From CAZJRQ01 sp964548535 (lineage in GTDB: Bacteria > Bacillota > Clostridia > Oscillospirales > Ruminococcaceae), in contig CAZJRQ010000004.1 in the NCBI GenBank assembly GCA_964548535.1, forward strand, positions 1-64,000: 64,000 nucleotides of DNA, read 5' to 3'. The position numbers and the translations under genes are program-made. Under the pieces are notes generated by a model. The model made no database searches, was not told where the DNA came from, and saw only the letters and a list, made by a program, of their open reading frames with translations. Shown here piece after piece: positions 23,963-33,628 of the stretch (position 1 is the first letter of the stretch; each line of letters opens with the position of its first letter).

Positions 23963-26494
23963 TTGTCATCATTTAAAAGAATAAAAAAAACTAACATTAT
24001 ACATTGTGCGATATTGCTTGGTGTTTATTTAGTTTTGGTATTGGTAATTACTAGATTTAAATATGCATATGGCTCAAAGCTTGATTGGAATTCACAGCAT
24101 TATGCAATTCCAGAGTATTTCAGAAATTTATTCTATGAAACAGGCGAGTTGTTTCCAAGCTTTGCACCTAATCTGGGAGCAGGAGAAAATATATATAATT
24201 TTTCGTACTATGGATTATTTTCTCCGATAATTTTGATTTCATATCTTTTGCCGTTTGTCAAGATGAACGTTTATATTCAAGCTATAAGCATAATAGGAGT
24301 TATAGCTAGTATTTTGCTTTTTTATCGATTTATGTGCAAAAAATTCAACGATAAAACTGCATTTTTGCTATCTTTTGTATTTTTATCAGCATCGCCATTT
24401 GTGTTTCATAGTCACAGACATATAATGTTTGTAAATTATATGCCGTTTTTGATTTTGGCAATGGAGTCAGTTGACGCCTTTTTTGAAAAAGGCAAAAAGC
24501 AGGCGCTGGTTATATGGTCACTGATGATAATTTTATCAAGTTATTTTTTTAGTGTTTCAGCGATAATAATGCTGGTTGTTTACGGAGTTTATAGATATTT
24601 ACAGCTGAATGAAAAGTTTTATATTAAAGATTTTTTAACGCAAGGATTTTCTTTTGCGGGACGTTTATTTACATCAGTATTGATGGCTGGAATACTTCTT
24701 TTGCCGACAGTTGCGGTTATGCTAAAGGGTAGAGATTCAGCAAATGTAAAGACTGATTTTAAACAATTTATTCCGCAGATAAGGCTTGATTATATTGGTA
24801 TTAACAGCTATGGAATGGGGCTTTCGTGCTTTGTAGTTTTGGCAGTTATTTTTGCGATTATTAAAAAGGATAAAGCGAGCAGATTTGCTGGCATTGTTTT
24901 TGCTGTAATGATGACTTGTCCGCTGGTTGTGTATATATTAAATGGCGGATTGTATTTTGATCCTAAAGTATATATACCTTTTGTTCCTTTTGCAATTTTG
25001 CTGATAGGGGAAACTTACACTGATATTTGCAGCAGAAAAAGAGGGTTTAAACTTGCTTTTTTAATGTCTTTAGTAGTGTTGATTAACGGGCTTGTATTCT
25101 TTAATGGCTGGAAGTCTACACGACTTTTCATGCTTGCTGATTTTGCGATATTTACTGTATGTATGATTTTATTTGCTTATCGGCACAAAAAGCAGTATCT
25201 ATGTTTTGCAATGACTTTTATGTCATTTGTATCTATGGTTTCATTTAATTCGTATGATAAATTAGTTTTACTTGATGATATTGAGTATATTAATTCAGAT
25301 AAATTCAAAGAAGTAGCTGATATAATAGCTGACGATACAGATATAGTGAGGAGTTCTACAACAATAGAGCGAGCTCAAACTGTAAATAAGGTTTACGGTG
25401 ATTATTATTATACTCCATATGTTTATTCGTCAATACATCATAAAGGTTACAGCAATTTTTACTTTAATGAAATTAGTAATGAAAATGAATTTAGAAATAC
25501 CGCATTGACAACACGTTCGTCAAATATTTTGTTTGATATATTTATGGGAAATAAGTATTTGATTAGCGATAAAAGTACTGTCGAAAGTGGTTATGAGTTA
25601 GTTGAGCAAGTTGATGATTTGTATTTGTATAAAAATGATAAAGTTAATCCAGTAGCATTTAGCTCGCCAAGAATTTTAAGTTATACTGATTATCAAGATT
25701 TGGATGCAGTAAAACAAATGGAGGCTCTTGCAAAGTATATAATTGTTGATGATTCTGTAACTAATGGATATAGCACGAGTGTAGTTCCTTATTATGGAAT
25801 TGATATTTCTGAGAGTAAATCAATAAGTGAGGTTGAGGGCGGATATAAAATTAAGAGCAAAAAGAATTTTGACATTAATATAGATTTAGATTCTCCAATC
25901 CCAAACGATAAACTGTTAGTAGTTCAAATTATGGTTGATAATAAGGTTGGCAAAAAAGATGATGTCAGCATTTCAATTAATGGCATAAAAAACACACTTA
26001 CCAATCCAACGTGGAAATATTACAATGGAAACAGAATGTTTCAATACGTCTTGACAGCTCAAAATGAGGAGACTTTAAATCAGTTGAAGTTTGAGTTTAA
26101 AAAGGGAAATTATATGATAAGTGATGTGAGTGCGTATTTGATGGACTATCCGGATAATTGGCGCGTTGATGAATTTAATTTTGACAAACAGCGCACAAAG
26201 GGAGATGTAATTGCTGGTTCAATTGACTGCAATGATGAAGGATATTTTCAGCTAACTGTTCCGTATGATACGGGATTTGAGATTACAATTGATGGCAAAA
26301 AGCAAGATTATGAAATTGTAAATACTACTTTCATTGGCTTTCCGATTTCAACAGGACACCATGAAATTGTAATGAAATATACAGCACCTCTTAGAAAAGA
26401 GGGTGTTATAATGTCAATATGCGGAGTATTAGTTTTTGTGGTTTTAGGCATATTTGAAGCGTATAGAAATAAGAAAAACAAAAAAGCTGTCTGA
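23963..26494 (+). CDS. YfhO-family multi-pass membrane protein
   Basis: An 843-aa protein with about twelve to fourteen membrane helices in the first ~450 residues, an extracellular domain (about 450-800) and a final helix near 815-835. YfhO proteins are GT-C-type glycosyltransferase-like and in Firmicutes take part in decorating lipoteichoic acid or other polymers. KLDWNSQHYAIPEYFRN near residue 40 corresponds to the acidic first loop. The start is TTG at 23963 after GGAGGA. It forms an operon with the PIG-L gene. Confidence 0.8.
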   Translation: MSSFKRIKKTNIIHCAILLGVYLVLVLVITRFKYAYGSKLDWNSQHYAIPEYFRNLFYETGELFPSFAPNLGAGENIYNFSYYGLFSPIILISYLLPFVKMNVYIQAISIIGVIASILLFYRFMCKKFNDKTAFLLSFVFLSASPFVFHSHRHIMFVNYMPFLILAMESVDAFFEKGKKQALVIWSLMIILSSYFFSVSAIIMLVVYGVYRYLQLNEKFYIKDFLTQGFSFAGRLFTSVLMAGILLLPTVAVMLKGRDSANVKTDFKQFIPQIRLDYIGINSYGMGLSCFVVLAVIFAIIKKDKASRFAGIVFAVMMTCPLVVYILNGGLYFDPKVYIPFVPFAILLIGETYTDICSRKRGFKLAFLMSLVVLINGLVFFNGWKSTRLFMLADFAIFTVCMILFAYRHKKQYLCFAMTFMSFVSMVSFNSYDKLVLLDDIEYINSDKFKEVADIIADDTDIVRSSTTIERAQTVNKVYGDYYYTPYVYSSIHHKGYSNFYFNEISNENEFRNTALTTRSSNILFDIFMGNKYLISDKSTVESGYELVEQVDDLYLYKNDKVNPVAFSSPRILSYTDYQDLDAVKQMEALAKYIIVDDSVTNGYSTSVVPYYGIDISESKSISEVEGGYKIKSKKNFDINIDLDSPIPNDKLLVVQIMVDNKVGKKDDVSISINGIKNTLTNPTWKYYNGNRMFQYVLTAQNEETLNQLKFEFKKGNYMISDVSAYLMDYPDNWRVDEFNFDKQRTKGDVIAGSIDCNDEGYFQLTVPYDTGFEITIDGKKQDYEIVNTTFIGFPISTGHHEIVMKYTAPLRKEGVIMSICGVLVFVVLGIFEAYRNKKNKKAV

Positions 26495-26514
26495 TTTTTT
26501 TCAGACAGCTTTTG
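26481..26514. terminator. Terminator overlapping the YfhO stop codon
   Basis: AAAAGCTGTCTGA/TCAGACAGCTTTT stem; works for both convergent genes. Confidence 0.75.
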
Positions 26515-26529
26515 CTTTTATGTTAGTGT

Positions 26530-27042
26530 TTATAACGAGCAGAATTCAAATTCACCGTTTTCGAATATCACATAGCTGTGGTCTGAATTTTCTTTCGGCA
26601 AAGATATAGAACCGCAGTTTACATAAGTATAATCGCCAATTTCTTTGATTACAGGAACATGAGTATGACCGTTTAAAAGAACATCCCCCTTGCTTAGAGG
26701 AGGCATATTTTCAGGATTGAATATGTGTCCGTGAGTAGCAAAAAAATTTTTACCGTCAATAGAAACCCAGGCATAATCAGCAAGCACAGGAAAGTCAAGC
26801 ACCATTTGGTCGACTTCACAATCACAATTTCCGCGAATGCAAAGTATCTTTTCTTTGAGCGGATTAAGCATTGCAATCACAGATTTAGGGTCGTGACCCT
26901 TTGGCAAATCATTTCTAGGGCCGTGATATAGAATATCCCCAAGCAGTAAAAGCTTGTCAGCATTACTGTCGTTAAATGCATCAATCATTTTTTGACAATA
27001 AAAAGCTGAGCCGTGAATATCCGACGCAATCATAAGTTTCAT
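26530..27042 (-). CDS. YfcE-type metallophosphodiesterase
   Basis: A 170-aa calcineurin-like phosphoesterase with all metal motifs: SDIHG (8-12), GDILYHG (36-42), GNCD (72-75), THGH (104-107) and GHTHVP (125-130). YfcE relatives cleave phosphodiesters such as bis-pNPP; the cellular substrate is not known. It lies 15 bp downstream of a NYN-domain gene. Confidence 0.88.
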   Translation of the reverse strand: MKLMIASDIHGSAFYCQKMIDAFNDSNADKLLLLGDILYHGPRNDLPKGHDPKSVIAMLNPLKEKILCIRGNCDCEVDQMVLDFPVLADYAWVSIDGKNFFATHGHIFNPENMPPLSKGDVLLNGHTHVPVIKEIGDYTYVNCGSISLPKENSDHSYVIFENGEFEFCSL

Positions 27043-27057
27043 TTTAAGACTTCCTTT

Positions 27058-28302
27058 CTAAACGGTATGTTTATGCGTTATAAGGCTGTTGTATTCAGGT
27101 TTTAGACAGTTGTAAATCTCGCAGCCTTTGTCCTTTTTGTACTTTTTAATAATAGAAATGTACAGACGCTGTTTAGTATCAGTTGTGTTAATGATACCAC
27201 ATATTTCATCAATATCTTCATGAGAAAAATCGTCTGGAAGAAGCTTTTCAACCTCAGAATGAAGCTCTTCATGCTCAGGTAATTCCTGCAATTCTTCCTC
27301 AGCAATCGTTGAAATAATTTCGTCATTTTCAATAATCGCAGTATTTACTGCACTTTCAGCTGGGATATCATTTTCAGGTATTTGAGTTTCAGCTTCAGCA
27401 TTTTTCTCTTCACTAATCAAAGCCTTTAGTCTTAGATATTTTGGTCTTAGAATTTTATATAAATCGGTTGCACTATTTTTATAGTTTTTAGCGAGCAGAT
27501 TGTGAAAATCTTCTTTTGACTCGGAAACATTAATGCTATCTTTTATATTGTCAATATCATCATTAGTAAAATCGAAAAAGCCAAGCAGAGAGTTGCGTAT
27601 TTGCATTGAGGCAGGCTTCTGCGGAGTAGCATTTACACGCTTAGCAGGAATCTTAGTAATCTTTACCTCAGAAATTGCAGGAGCATTATTATTAGTCTTT
27701 GATGTCATAGCAAGCTCAATTTCTTCATTCAAAATCTCAATAGGAAGTTGAACAACATTGTCATTCTGTGCGCTTTTTTGTACACTTGCGGAGTTGCTGT
27801 TACTTGCAATTACATTATTATTTTGACTTTTTTCAGCCGTAGTTTGTACTTCACTAGTCTGTGACTCAACATTGTTGTCTGACGATTTTTCATTATCATC
27901 ATTAACAGTGTTAGCGTTATAATAATCACAAGCCGACAAAATTGTCTGTGTTCTGAAAACCAAGCAGGAAACTTCATCACAATAATTAGTTTTCCAAAAA
28001 TCGTGCAGCTTTTCAAAGCCTTTGTCATTGCTGATTATAAAAATATGAGAGTATTCATCCTTAGCAACGATGTATCCTAAAAGAGTAGCAAGCTGGAAAT
28101 CAAGAGCATTTTTTCCACCAACACGCACCTTTAGATATTCAACATTAGCAGGTGAATTAATTACATTTTGGTGCATTTCAAAGCTAATTGTATCAGAATT
28201 TTCGCTGTAAAAAATAATAACCTTGTCGTTTTTGTCAAGCATATCAATGCCCTGTAATCCTTTTGATTTTACATTTTCGAAGTCTATAAGAAAAGCTTTC
28301 AT
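27058..28302 (-). CDS. NYN/PIN-like domain protein
   Basis: A 414-aa protein whose N-terminal ~125 residues form a PIN-like NYN domain: FLIDFENVKSKGL (4-16) with the first acidic residue, an internal KNALDFQLATLLGY, and ISNDKGFEKL. Such domains are often metal-dependent RNases. The central region is low-complexity (Asn/Ser/Glu rich). Two short repeats near 245-290 and 355-400 share (D)DIDxI...IN(V/T)(S/T)xxKxx...L...YK. It is in an apparent operon with the GDSL and YfcE genes. Confidence 0.7.
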   Translation of the reverse strand: MKAFLIDFENVKSKGLQGIDMLDKNDKVIIFYSENSDTISFEMHQNVINSPANVEYLKVRVGGKNALDFQLATLLGYIVAKDEYSHIFIISNDKGFEKLHDFWKTNYCDEVSCLVFRTQTILSACDYYNANTVNDDNEKSSDNNVESQTSEVQTTAEKSQNNNVIASNSNSASVQKSAQNDNVVQLPIEILNEEIELAMTSKTNNNAPAISEVKITKIPAKRVNATPQKPASMQIRNSLLGFFDFTNDDIDNIKDSINVSESKEDFHNLLAKNYKNSATDLYKILRPKYLRLKALISEEKNAEAETQIPENDIPAESAVNTAIIENDEIISTIAEEELQELPEHEELHSEVEKLLPDDFSHEDIDEICGIINTTDTKQRLYISIIKKYKKDKGCEIYNCLKPEYNSLITHKHTV

Positions 28303-28316
28303 TTAAATTGTCCCTT

Positions 28317-29396
28317 TCAACGTTGTTTTTTTTCTTTGTTCTTTATTATTAAAATTGCAACTATAATTATTCCAATAATGGTAGCACCCAAACCTGATAA
28401 AATTATAGTCTTTGTTATGTTCGTTTCTTTCTCAGAAGTAACCGTACTTTCAGTGTTCAGTGAAAGTTTAGCCGATGCCTCAATAGCTTGCCTGTCTGCT
28501 TTGTCAAGAACCTCTTGAGCAACAACAGGCGGTTCAGGTATCACATACACCTCTTGATAGTAAAATTTTTGAGCGCGAATTGTTTTATCAAGCTGTTCAG
28601 AAATAACTTCATGTCCAGAAGCAGTAGGGTGAATATCTTGCAGTTTAATTCTAGTCAAATCATTAGCCTTACCAACAAAGGCAGGGGCAACATCGCAAAC
28701 TATGTATTCAGCGCCTTCGTCATTAGCGTGGGATTTGATTTTTTCATTTAATTCACCAATTTTTTCATCAGCAAATGACTGAAGTCCAGTAATGTTTTCA
28801 AACGGATTGTAAAGCGTTTGAATTATAAGTACAGCGTCAGATTTTTCATTAATAATCTTAGCAATTTCATGAACATTTTTATCATATATAGCAAGATTTT
28901 CATCTAAAGTTGCATTTAGCTGTTTTATATTTGTACCGATAGCTGATAGGTCAATTTTATCATTGTTCATAATTATGTCTTTAGTGTTATTAATAGTTTT
29001 TCTAAACGCACCAAGAATATCATTTCCACCTATAGATAATAATATGCAGCTGACGTCTTTCATATTATCGTCGTATTTACCATTTTGCAAATCTTCTAAT
29101 AGTGTAACAGATGTCTGTCCGTCAATAGCTAAATTTTCCATAGAAAAATCATATGTGTTTGAAAGCTCTTCAGAATATTCATCGGCTAAAATATTAGCAT
29201 ATGACTGACAATTTTCACGATTGTTTTTATCATATCCTTCAAGAGCATATCCAGAGGCAATTGAATCACCTAAAACTAGCATACTCGGTGGAACGTCAAC
29301 TTCAATGTCTTTTGTGATTGTCTCAGCATAGCAGATAAAATTTGAAAACACAAATAAAGCAGTGGCAAACAGCACTGATATAATTTTTTTAAGCAT
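28317..29396 (-). CDS. Secreted, membrane-anchored SGNH/GDSL hydrolase
   Basis: A 359-aa protein with a signal peptide (1-25), a GDSL block LVLGDSIASGY (41-51, Ser46 nucleophile), block III LLSIGGND and a C-terminal DIHPTASGHEVI that carries the catalytic Asp/His. A membrane helix near 330-350 followed by KKEKKQR anchors it outside the cell. Likely an esterase or deacetylase of surface polymers; the substrate is unknown. Confidence 0.85.
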   Translation of the reverse strand: MLKKIISVLFATALFVFSNFICYAETITKDIEVDVPPSMLVLGDSIASGYALEGYDKNNRENCQSYANILADEYSEELSNTYDFSMENLAIDGQTSVTLLEDLQNGKYDDNMKDVSCILLSIGGNDILGAFRKTINNTKDIIMNNDKIDLSAIGTNIKQLNATLDENLAIYDKNVHEIAKIINEKSDAVLIIQTLYNPFENITGLQSFADEKIGELNEKIKSHANDEGAEYIVCDVAPAFVGKANDLTRIKLQDIHPTASGHEVISEQLDKTIRAQKFYYQEVYVIPEPPVVAQEVLDKADRQAIEASAKLSLNTESTVTSEKETNITKTIILSGLGATIIGIIIVAILIIKNKEKKQR

Positions 29397-29457
29397 AAAA
29401 CTTGCACCTCAAAATTCACTTATACAATATAACGAAATATGTAATTTTATAGATTAT

Positions 29458-29486
29458 ATTATAGCATACTTTATTTGAATTTACAA
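29458..29486 (-). promoter_or_regulatory. Promoter of the GDSL-NYN-YfcE operon
   Basis: Minus-strand TTGTAA (29486-29481), 17-bp spacer, TATAAT (29463-29458). Confidence 0.65.
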
Positions 29487-29512
29487 CTACATGCCAAAAT
29501 TTTTATTGTCTA

Positions 29513-29541
29513 TTGACAATTTTTGCTGACCGTGATATGAT
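29513..29541 (+). promoter_or_regulatory. Promoter of the AraC-type regulator
   Basis: TTGACA (29513-29518), 17-bp spacer, TATGAT (29536-29541). It is back to back with the GDSL operon promoter. Confidence 0.7.
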
Positions 29542-29598
29542 GTTATATAAGAATATGAAAGTAGATGTTTGTTTTATTTTGCAGAAAAGAGTGAAATT

Positions 29599-30447
29599 AT
29601 GACCGATTATTGCTATCCTGTATTAGGCGATGAGGTTAATTTGCCATTTTATATTTTGGGTGTTGGTGCTAAGGACCGTGAATTTCATTTCATACGAGAT
29701 GAGGGGTATCCACAGCATCAAATAATATATTGTGTTCGTGGTTCTGGCATTTTAAAGCTTGGTGGAGTTGAATATCAAATCAAATCTGGTGACGCAATGT
29801 ATCTTCCGCCACATGTTCCGCATGAGTATTTTCCAACTCAAGACATTTGGGAAACTCATTGGCTGACATTTGATGGGACAGGTGTCAAGCCTGTATTAGA
29901 TTATATCAAGCTTGAAAAGGCAAAAGTGTTTCATATTCATGATATCAATGCAGTTGACAAAATTTTCAAAAAAATATTATATCTAATGAAGACCAATTTT
30001 TATTATCGTGGGCATAAGTGCTCAGGATATTTGTATCAGTTTCTTATGGAGCTTAATCGAGTGGTAAATTTGCATGACGGATTGCAGGATAATGCAAAGC
30101 AAAATCAGCTTAGACCGGTGATTGATTACATTGATAAGAATTTTAAAGAAGATATATCTTTGGTTGAGTTAGCAGATTTAATAGACCTTTCACCTCAATA
30201 TTTGTGCAGACTTTTCAAGGAATGCTTGAACATTCGCCCATTTGAATATTTAGCGAGAAAGCGAATTCAGCAGGCGAAGATACTGTTGTTAGAGGGAACT
30301 TTGAATATAAATGAAATTGCAAATGCAATTGGATATAAAGATTGCAGTTATTTTTGTGCCGTCTTCAAGCGTCATGAAATGCTTTCTCCGGCAGAGTTTA
30401 GGTCACTACATAAAAAACAAAAAGACACCATTTTAATAGAGCCCTAG
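29599..30447 (+). CDS. AraC-family transcriptional regulator
   Basis: A 282-aa regulator with an N-terminal cupin-type sugar-binding domain (HQIIYCVRGSGILKLGG, LPPHVPHEYFP) and a C-terminal pair of helix-turn-helix motifs (DLIDLSPQYLCRLFKECLNIRPFEYL; ANAIGYKDCSYFCAVFKRHEMLSPAEFR). Such proteins usually control carbohydrate-use genes. I chose the ATG at 29599 over a TTG at 29569. Its target is not evident; the neighbours downstream are a repeat and pyr genes. Confidence 0.88.
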   Translation: MTDYCYPVLGDEVNLPFYILGVGAKDREFHFIRDEGYPQHQIIYCVRGSGILKLGGVEYQIKSGDAMYLPPHVPHEYFPTQDIWETHWLTFDGTGVKPVLDYIKLEKAKVFHIHDINAVDKIFKKILYLMKTNFYYRGHKCSGYLYQFLMELNRVVNLHDGLQDNAKQNQLRPVIDYIDKNFKEDISLVELADLIDLSPQYLCRLFKECLNIRPFEYLARKRIQQAKILLLEGTLNINEIANAIGYKDCSYFCAVFKRHEMLSPAEFRSLHKKQKDTILIEP

Positions 30448-30557
30448 GGTCCTAGCGCGGACGGCGCGATTCCCTCGCGGAAAGTTTACTGGTTATGATG
30501 GCTTTGTGTTGCTCGTGTTTGGGGTTATGGTAATTCTTTTTTGTTTATATTGCGTAA

Positions 30558-30657
30558 NNNNNNNNNNNNNNNNNNNNNNNNNNNNNNNNNNNNNNNNNNN
30601 NNNNNNNNNNNNNNNNNNNNNNNNNNNNNNNNNNNNNNNNNNNNNNNNNNNNNNNNN
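30558..30657. other. Assembly gap (100 N)
   Basis: Exactly 100 undetermined bases, the usual placeholder for a gap of unknown size, inside the repeat. Confidence 0.97.
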
Positions 30658-30745
30658 GCAAGTCGAGCGAGGCACGAGCGATTACGTGAATTGCCCCGTG
30701 CGGGCTAGCACCCCTCGCGGAAAGTTTACTGGTTATGGTGATTTT

Positions 30746-30856
30746 GTGTTGCTCGTGTTTGGGGTTATGGTAATTCTTTTTTGTTTATATTGCGTAAAAA
30801 AGACAAAGTCGATTATGGCTTTGTCTTTTTCAAAATTTGAGTTTTTTATTATCTAA
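30746..30856 (+). CDS. Possible short hydrophobic peptide encoded in the repeat
   Basis: The frame reads VLLVFGVMVILFCLYCVKK and continues to a TAA at 30856; both repeat copies encode the same hydrophobic segment (first copy 30512-30557, cut by the gap). It is a single membrane helix followed by lysines, as in type I toxin or holin-like peptides. The start codon (GTG 30746) has no convincing ribosome binding site and the frame is open upstream, so coding is uncertain. Confidence 0.25.
   Translation: MLLVFGVMVILFCLYCVKKTKSIMALSFSKFEFFII
30796..30832. terminator. Terminator inside the repeat
   Basis: AAAAAGACAAAG/CTTTGTCTTTTT stem, usable in both directions; it could end the pyr operon or the repeat transcript. 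Confidence 0.6.
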
Positions 30857-30946
30857 ATTAATCTGTTACCACGCGTATTTGAACATCGCATGGCAAGTCG
30901 AGCGAGGCACGAGCGATTACGTGAATTGCCCCGTGCGGGCTAGCAC

Positions 30947-31876
30947 CTAGGACCAGGGTTTTACGGTACCTATTATTTCGGAAATGTTTTTTATGCCGTT
31001 TTCAAGACACCATTTTTCCATACCGTCAATAATTTCAATCGGCGCGTAAGGATTTGAGAAAATTGCAGCGCCAACTTGAATTGCGCTAGCACCTGCCATC
31101 ATCATCTCAATTGCGTCCTCAAAAGTCGCAATTCCGCCCATTCCTACTACTGGAATTTTTACAGCGTTTGCAACTTCCCACACCATTCTTACAGCAATAG
31201 GAAAAACAGCAGGGCCTGAAAGTCCGCCGACGTTGTTTCTCAAAATTGGTCGACGGCTGTTTATGTCAATTCGCATGCCAACTAGAGTGTTGATAAGTGA
31301 AACAGCGTCAGCACCCTCAGCCTCAACTGCCTTAGCAATGTTTGAAATGCTTGTAACGTTTGGTGAAAGTTTTACCATTAAAGGCTTGGTAGTAGATTGT
31401 CTGACTGCCTTTGTAATTTCAGCAGCCGATTCACAGCTTGTGCCGAAAGCCGCACCGCCGTGCTTTACGTTTGGACATGAAATGTTAAGTTCAATCATGT
31501 CAACTGAAGTTCCCTCCATGCGAGAGCAAAGTTCAGCGCATTCCTCGATAGTACCACCAGCAACATTAGCTACAATTCGTAGATTTTTTGTCTCAAGATT
31601 AGGAAGTTCGTAGCTTAAAAACTTGTCCAATCCACCGTTTTGAAGTCCAACAGAATTAAGCATTCCGCTAGGAGTTTCAGCAACTCTAGGACCAGGATTT
31701 CCCTGTCGTGGATTTAGTGTAGTACCCTTTATAGAAATTCCGCCAAGTTTAGACAGCGGATAAAATTCCTCGTATTCACGACCGTATCCGAAAGCGCCGC
31801 TCGCCGGAATAACAGGATTTTTGAAATCAACACCAGCAACATTTACTTTTAGAATATCATTGTTAATATTAGCCAT
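30947..31876 (-). CDS. pyrD: Dihydroorotate dehydrogenase B, catalytic subunit
   Basis: PyrDB oxidises dihydroorotate to orotate, passing electrons through PyrK to NAD. The FMN-binding barrel shows PVIPASGAFGYGREY, ELNISCPNVKHGG with the active-site Cys region, KLSPNVT and the C-terminal GGIATFEDAIEMMMAGASAIQVG. The start at 31876 follows AAGGAGG and overlaps pyrK by 8 bp. Its last codons (...GTVKPWS) lie at the edge of the repeat, but the protein seems complete at 309 aa. Confidence 0.94.
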   Translation of the reverse strand: MANINNDILKVNVAGVDFKNPVIPASGAFGYGREYEEFYPLSKLGGISIKGTTLNPRQGNPGPRVAETPSGMLNSVGLQNGGLDKFLSYELPNLETKNLRIVANVAGGTIEECAELCSRMEGTSVDMIELNISCPNVKHGGAAFGTSCESAAEITKAVRQSTTKPLMVKLSPNVTSISNIAKAVEAEGADAVSLINTLVGMRIDINSRRPILRNNVGGLSGPAVFPIAVRMVWEVANAVKIPVVGMGGIATFEDAIEMMMAGASAIQVGAAIFSNPYAPIEIIDGMEKWCLENGIKNISEIIGTVKPWS

Positions 31877-32645
31877 TGAAGTCAACCTCCTTGCCGTCAA
31901 AAATTGGACCATCCTTGCAAACGTGAGAGAAAATTTCTTGACCGTCCTTGACAGTTTTGCAAACGCAAACTAAGCAAGCACCAACTCCGCAAGCCATGCG
32001 CTGCTCAAGCGAAACTTGAGTTTCAATTCCGTATTCGTTAGCCATAGTAACAATCGCTTTAAGCATAGGCATAGGTCCGCAAGCGTAAATAATATCAGGC
32101 TTTTCCTCTTTAAGACAATCTTTCAAAGCGTCAGTAACAAAGCCGTGGATTCCAGCTGAACCGTCGTCAGTACAAAGTATAGTCTTAGCACCTAGTGCCT
32201 TAAAATCGTCTTGTAAAATAGCAACGGATGAATTTCTAAAACCGCTTATCGCAATCGCGTTTTCGCCATATTCTTTGGCGATTGAAACCATTGGAGGCGT
32301 GCCGATTCCACCGCCAATGCAGATTGCTTTTTTGCCATTTTCTAAAACCTTGAACTCGTTTCCAAGTGGTGCAATAATGTCAATCAGTCCACCTTTATTA
32401 AGTTCAGAAAGCTTGTCCGTACCATGTCCGCGAACTTCGAAAACTAGCCTAATTGTACCGTTTTCTTTGTCAATATCACAAATAGAAATAGGTCTGCGTA
32501 GGAAAAATCCTTCAGCAGAAATCTGAGCAAACTGTCCAGCCTTTGCAACATTTGCAATTTCAGGACAGCTTACAGTAAGGTCAAAAATGCCCTTTGCGAT
32601 TGCTTTTCTTTCAGTAATTAAATATTTGCCTTGAGTGTATTTCAT
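31869..32645 (-). CDS. pyrK: Dihydroorotate dehydrogenase B, electron-transfer subunit
   Basis: PyrK carries FAD and a 2Fe-2S cluster and links PyrD to NAD. The 258-aa protein has FLRRPISICDID (FAD), CIGGGIGTPPM (NAD), and the cluster-binding CGVGACLVCVCKT...HVCKDGP near the C-terminus. It overlaps pyrD and follows pyrF by 26 bp in the pyrC-pyrF-pyrK-pyrD operon. Confidence 0.94.
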   Translation of the reverse strand: MKYTQGKYLITERKAIAKGIFDLTVSCPEIANVAKAGQFAQISAEGFFLRRPISICDIDKENGTIRLVFEVRGHGTDKLSELNKGGLIDIIAPLGNEFKVLENGKKAICIGGGIGTPPMVSIAKEYGENAIAISGFRNSSVAILQDDFKALGAKTILCTDDGSAGIHGFVTDALKDCLKEEKPDIIYACGPMPMLKAIVTMANEYGIETQVSLEQRMACGVGACLVCVCKTVKDGQEIFSHVCKDGPIFDGKEVDFNG

Positions 32646-32671
32646 TTAGGTCCTCCGTTTCCTGGAAATGG

Positions 32672-33604
32672 TTAGTCAAGTGAGATTTTCGGAACATAAG
32701 TTAAAATATCTTCCTTCATGCGGATAACTTCACGTCTTGCAGCCTTTGCAAAATCATGCTCGTCACAGCCTTCTTTTTGATATGCACACATAACTCCTCT
32801 TGAAGAGTTTACGATAGCACCAAGACCGTTTTTATCGAACGCCTTAGCAACACCTTCAGCGCCACCGCCCTGAGCACCATATCCAGGTACTAGGAACATA
32901 GTGTGAGGAAGAGCCTCTCTCATTTCAGTAAGCTGTTCAGGATAAGTAGCTCCAACAACAGCGCCAACACCAGAATAGCCATACTTGCCCATCAGAGCAG
33001 TTCCCCATTTTTCGCACATTTCACCCATCACAGCGTAAACTGTCTTATCGCCGATTTTCAAATCTTGAAGCTCACCGCTAGATTTGTTTGAAGTCTTAAC
33101 AAGTACAAAAATTCCCTTGTCCTGATCCTTGCAAATCTCAAGAAGAGGATTAATTCCGTCAGAACCTAAATATCCGTTTACAGTTAAAGCGTCAGCACCA
33201 AAAGCCGGAATCTTCTCACCGCAAACATCAGTAAATCCAAGATGAGCAGTAGCATAAGCGTCCATAGTAGCACCAATATCGTTACGCTTGCCGTCAGTCA
33301 TAACGTACATACCCTTTTCCTGAGCGTATTCTATTGTCTTGTAAAGAGTTCTCACACCCTCATAGCCGTACATTTCATAGTAAGCAGCCTGTGGCTTAAT
33401 AGCAGGGCATATGTCATGAATCTCGTCAATGATAGCCTTGTTAAAGTCTAAAATTGCTTTAGAAGCAGCTTTTAGAGTTTTGCCATAGTTCTTAACCTTT
33501 TTCTTTACAATGAAATTAGGAACATATTCAAGTCTAGGGTCAAGTCCAACAACAGACGGATTTTGTGTTTTTACGATGTTTTCAATAAGTTTGTCAAATG
33601 ACAT
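32672..33604 (-). CDS. pyrF: Orotidine 5'-phosphate decarboxylase
   Basis: PyrF makes UMP from OMP. The 310-aa form is the longer type II enzyme, with SVVGLDPRLEYVPN (substrate Asp), VMTDGKRNDIGATM (catalytic Lys/Asp array DxKxxD) and FLVPGYGAQGGGAEG at the phosphate site. It is in the pyr operon, 24 bp after pyrC. Confidence 0.94.
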   Translation of the reverse strand: MSFDKLIENIVKTQNPSVVGLDPRLEYVPNFIVKKKVKNYGKTLKAASKAILDFNKAIIDEIHDICPAIKPQAAYYEMYGYEGVRTLYKTIEYAQEKGMYVMTDGKRNDIGATMDAYATAHLGFTDVCGEKIPAFGADALTVNGYLGSDGINPLLEICKDQDKGIFVLVKTSNKSSGELQDLKIGDKTVYAVMGEMCEKWGTALMGKYGYSGVGAVVGATYPEQLTEMREALPHTMFLVPGYGAQGGGAEGVAKAFDKNGLGAIVNSSRGVMCAYQKEGCDEHDFAKAARREVIRMKEDILTYVPKISLD

Positions 33605-33628
33605 TTAAACCAATCCTTTCAAGAAAGC

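Larger units (their letters stand above)
30448..30946. repeat. Imperfect tandem repeat around an assembly gap
   Basis: Two copies of a segment beginning CCCTCGCGGAAAGTTTACTG (30471-30557 and 30712-30798) and two copies of one containing GTGAATTGCCCCGTGCGGG (30656-30711 and 30893-30947) flank the 100-N gap. The blocks are more GC-rich than the surroundings. CCTAGG-type sequences occur at both outer edges (30447-30455 and 30946-30951). It looks like a dispersed repeat that the assembler could not resolve, so true copy number and length are unknown. Confidence 0.65.

Noticed and set aside
30656..30711. GCAAGTCGAGCG resembling the start of 16S rRNA
   Set aside because: Only about a dozen bases match; the following sequence does not fit 16S rRNA and the motif recurs within the local repeat.
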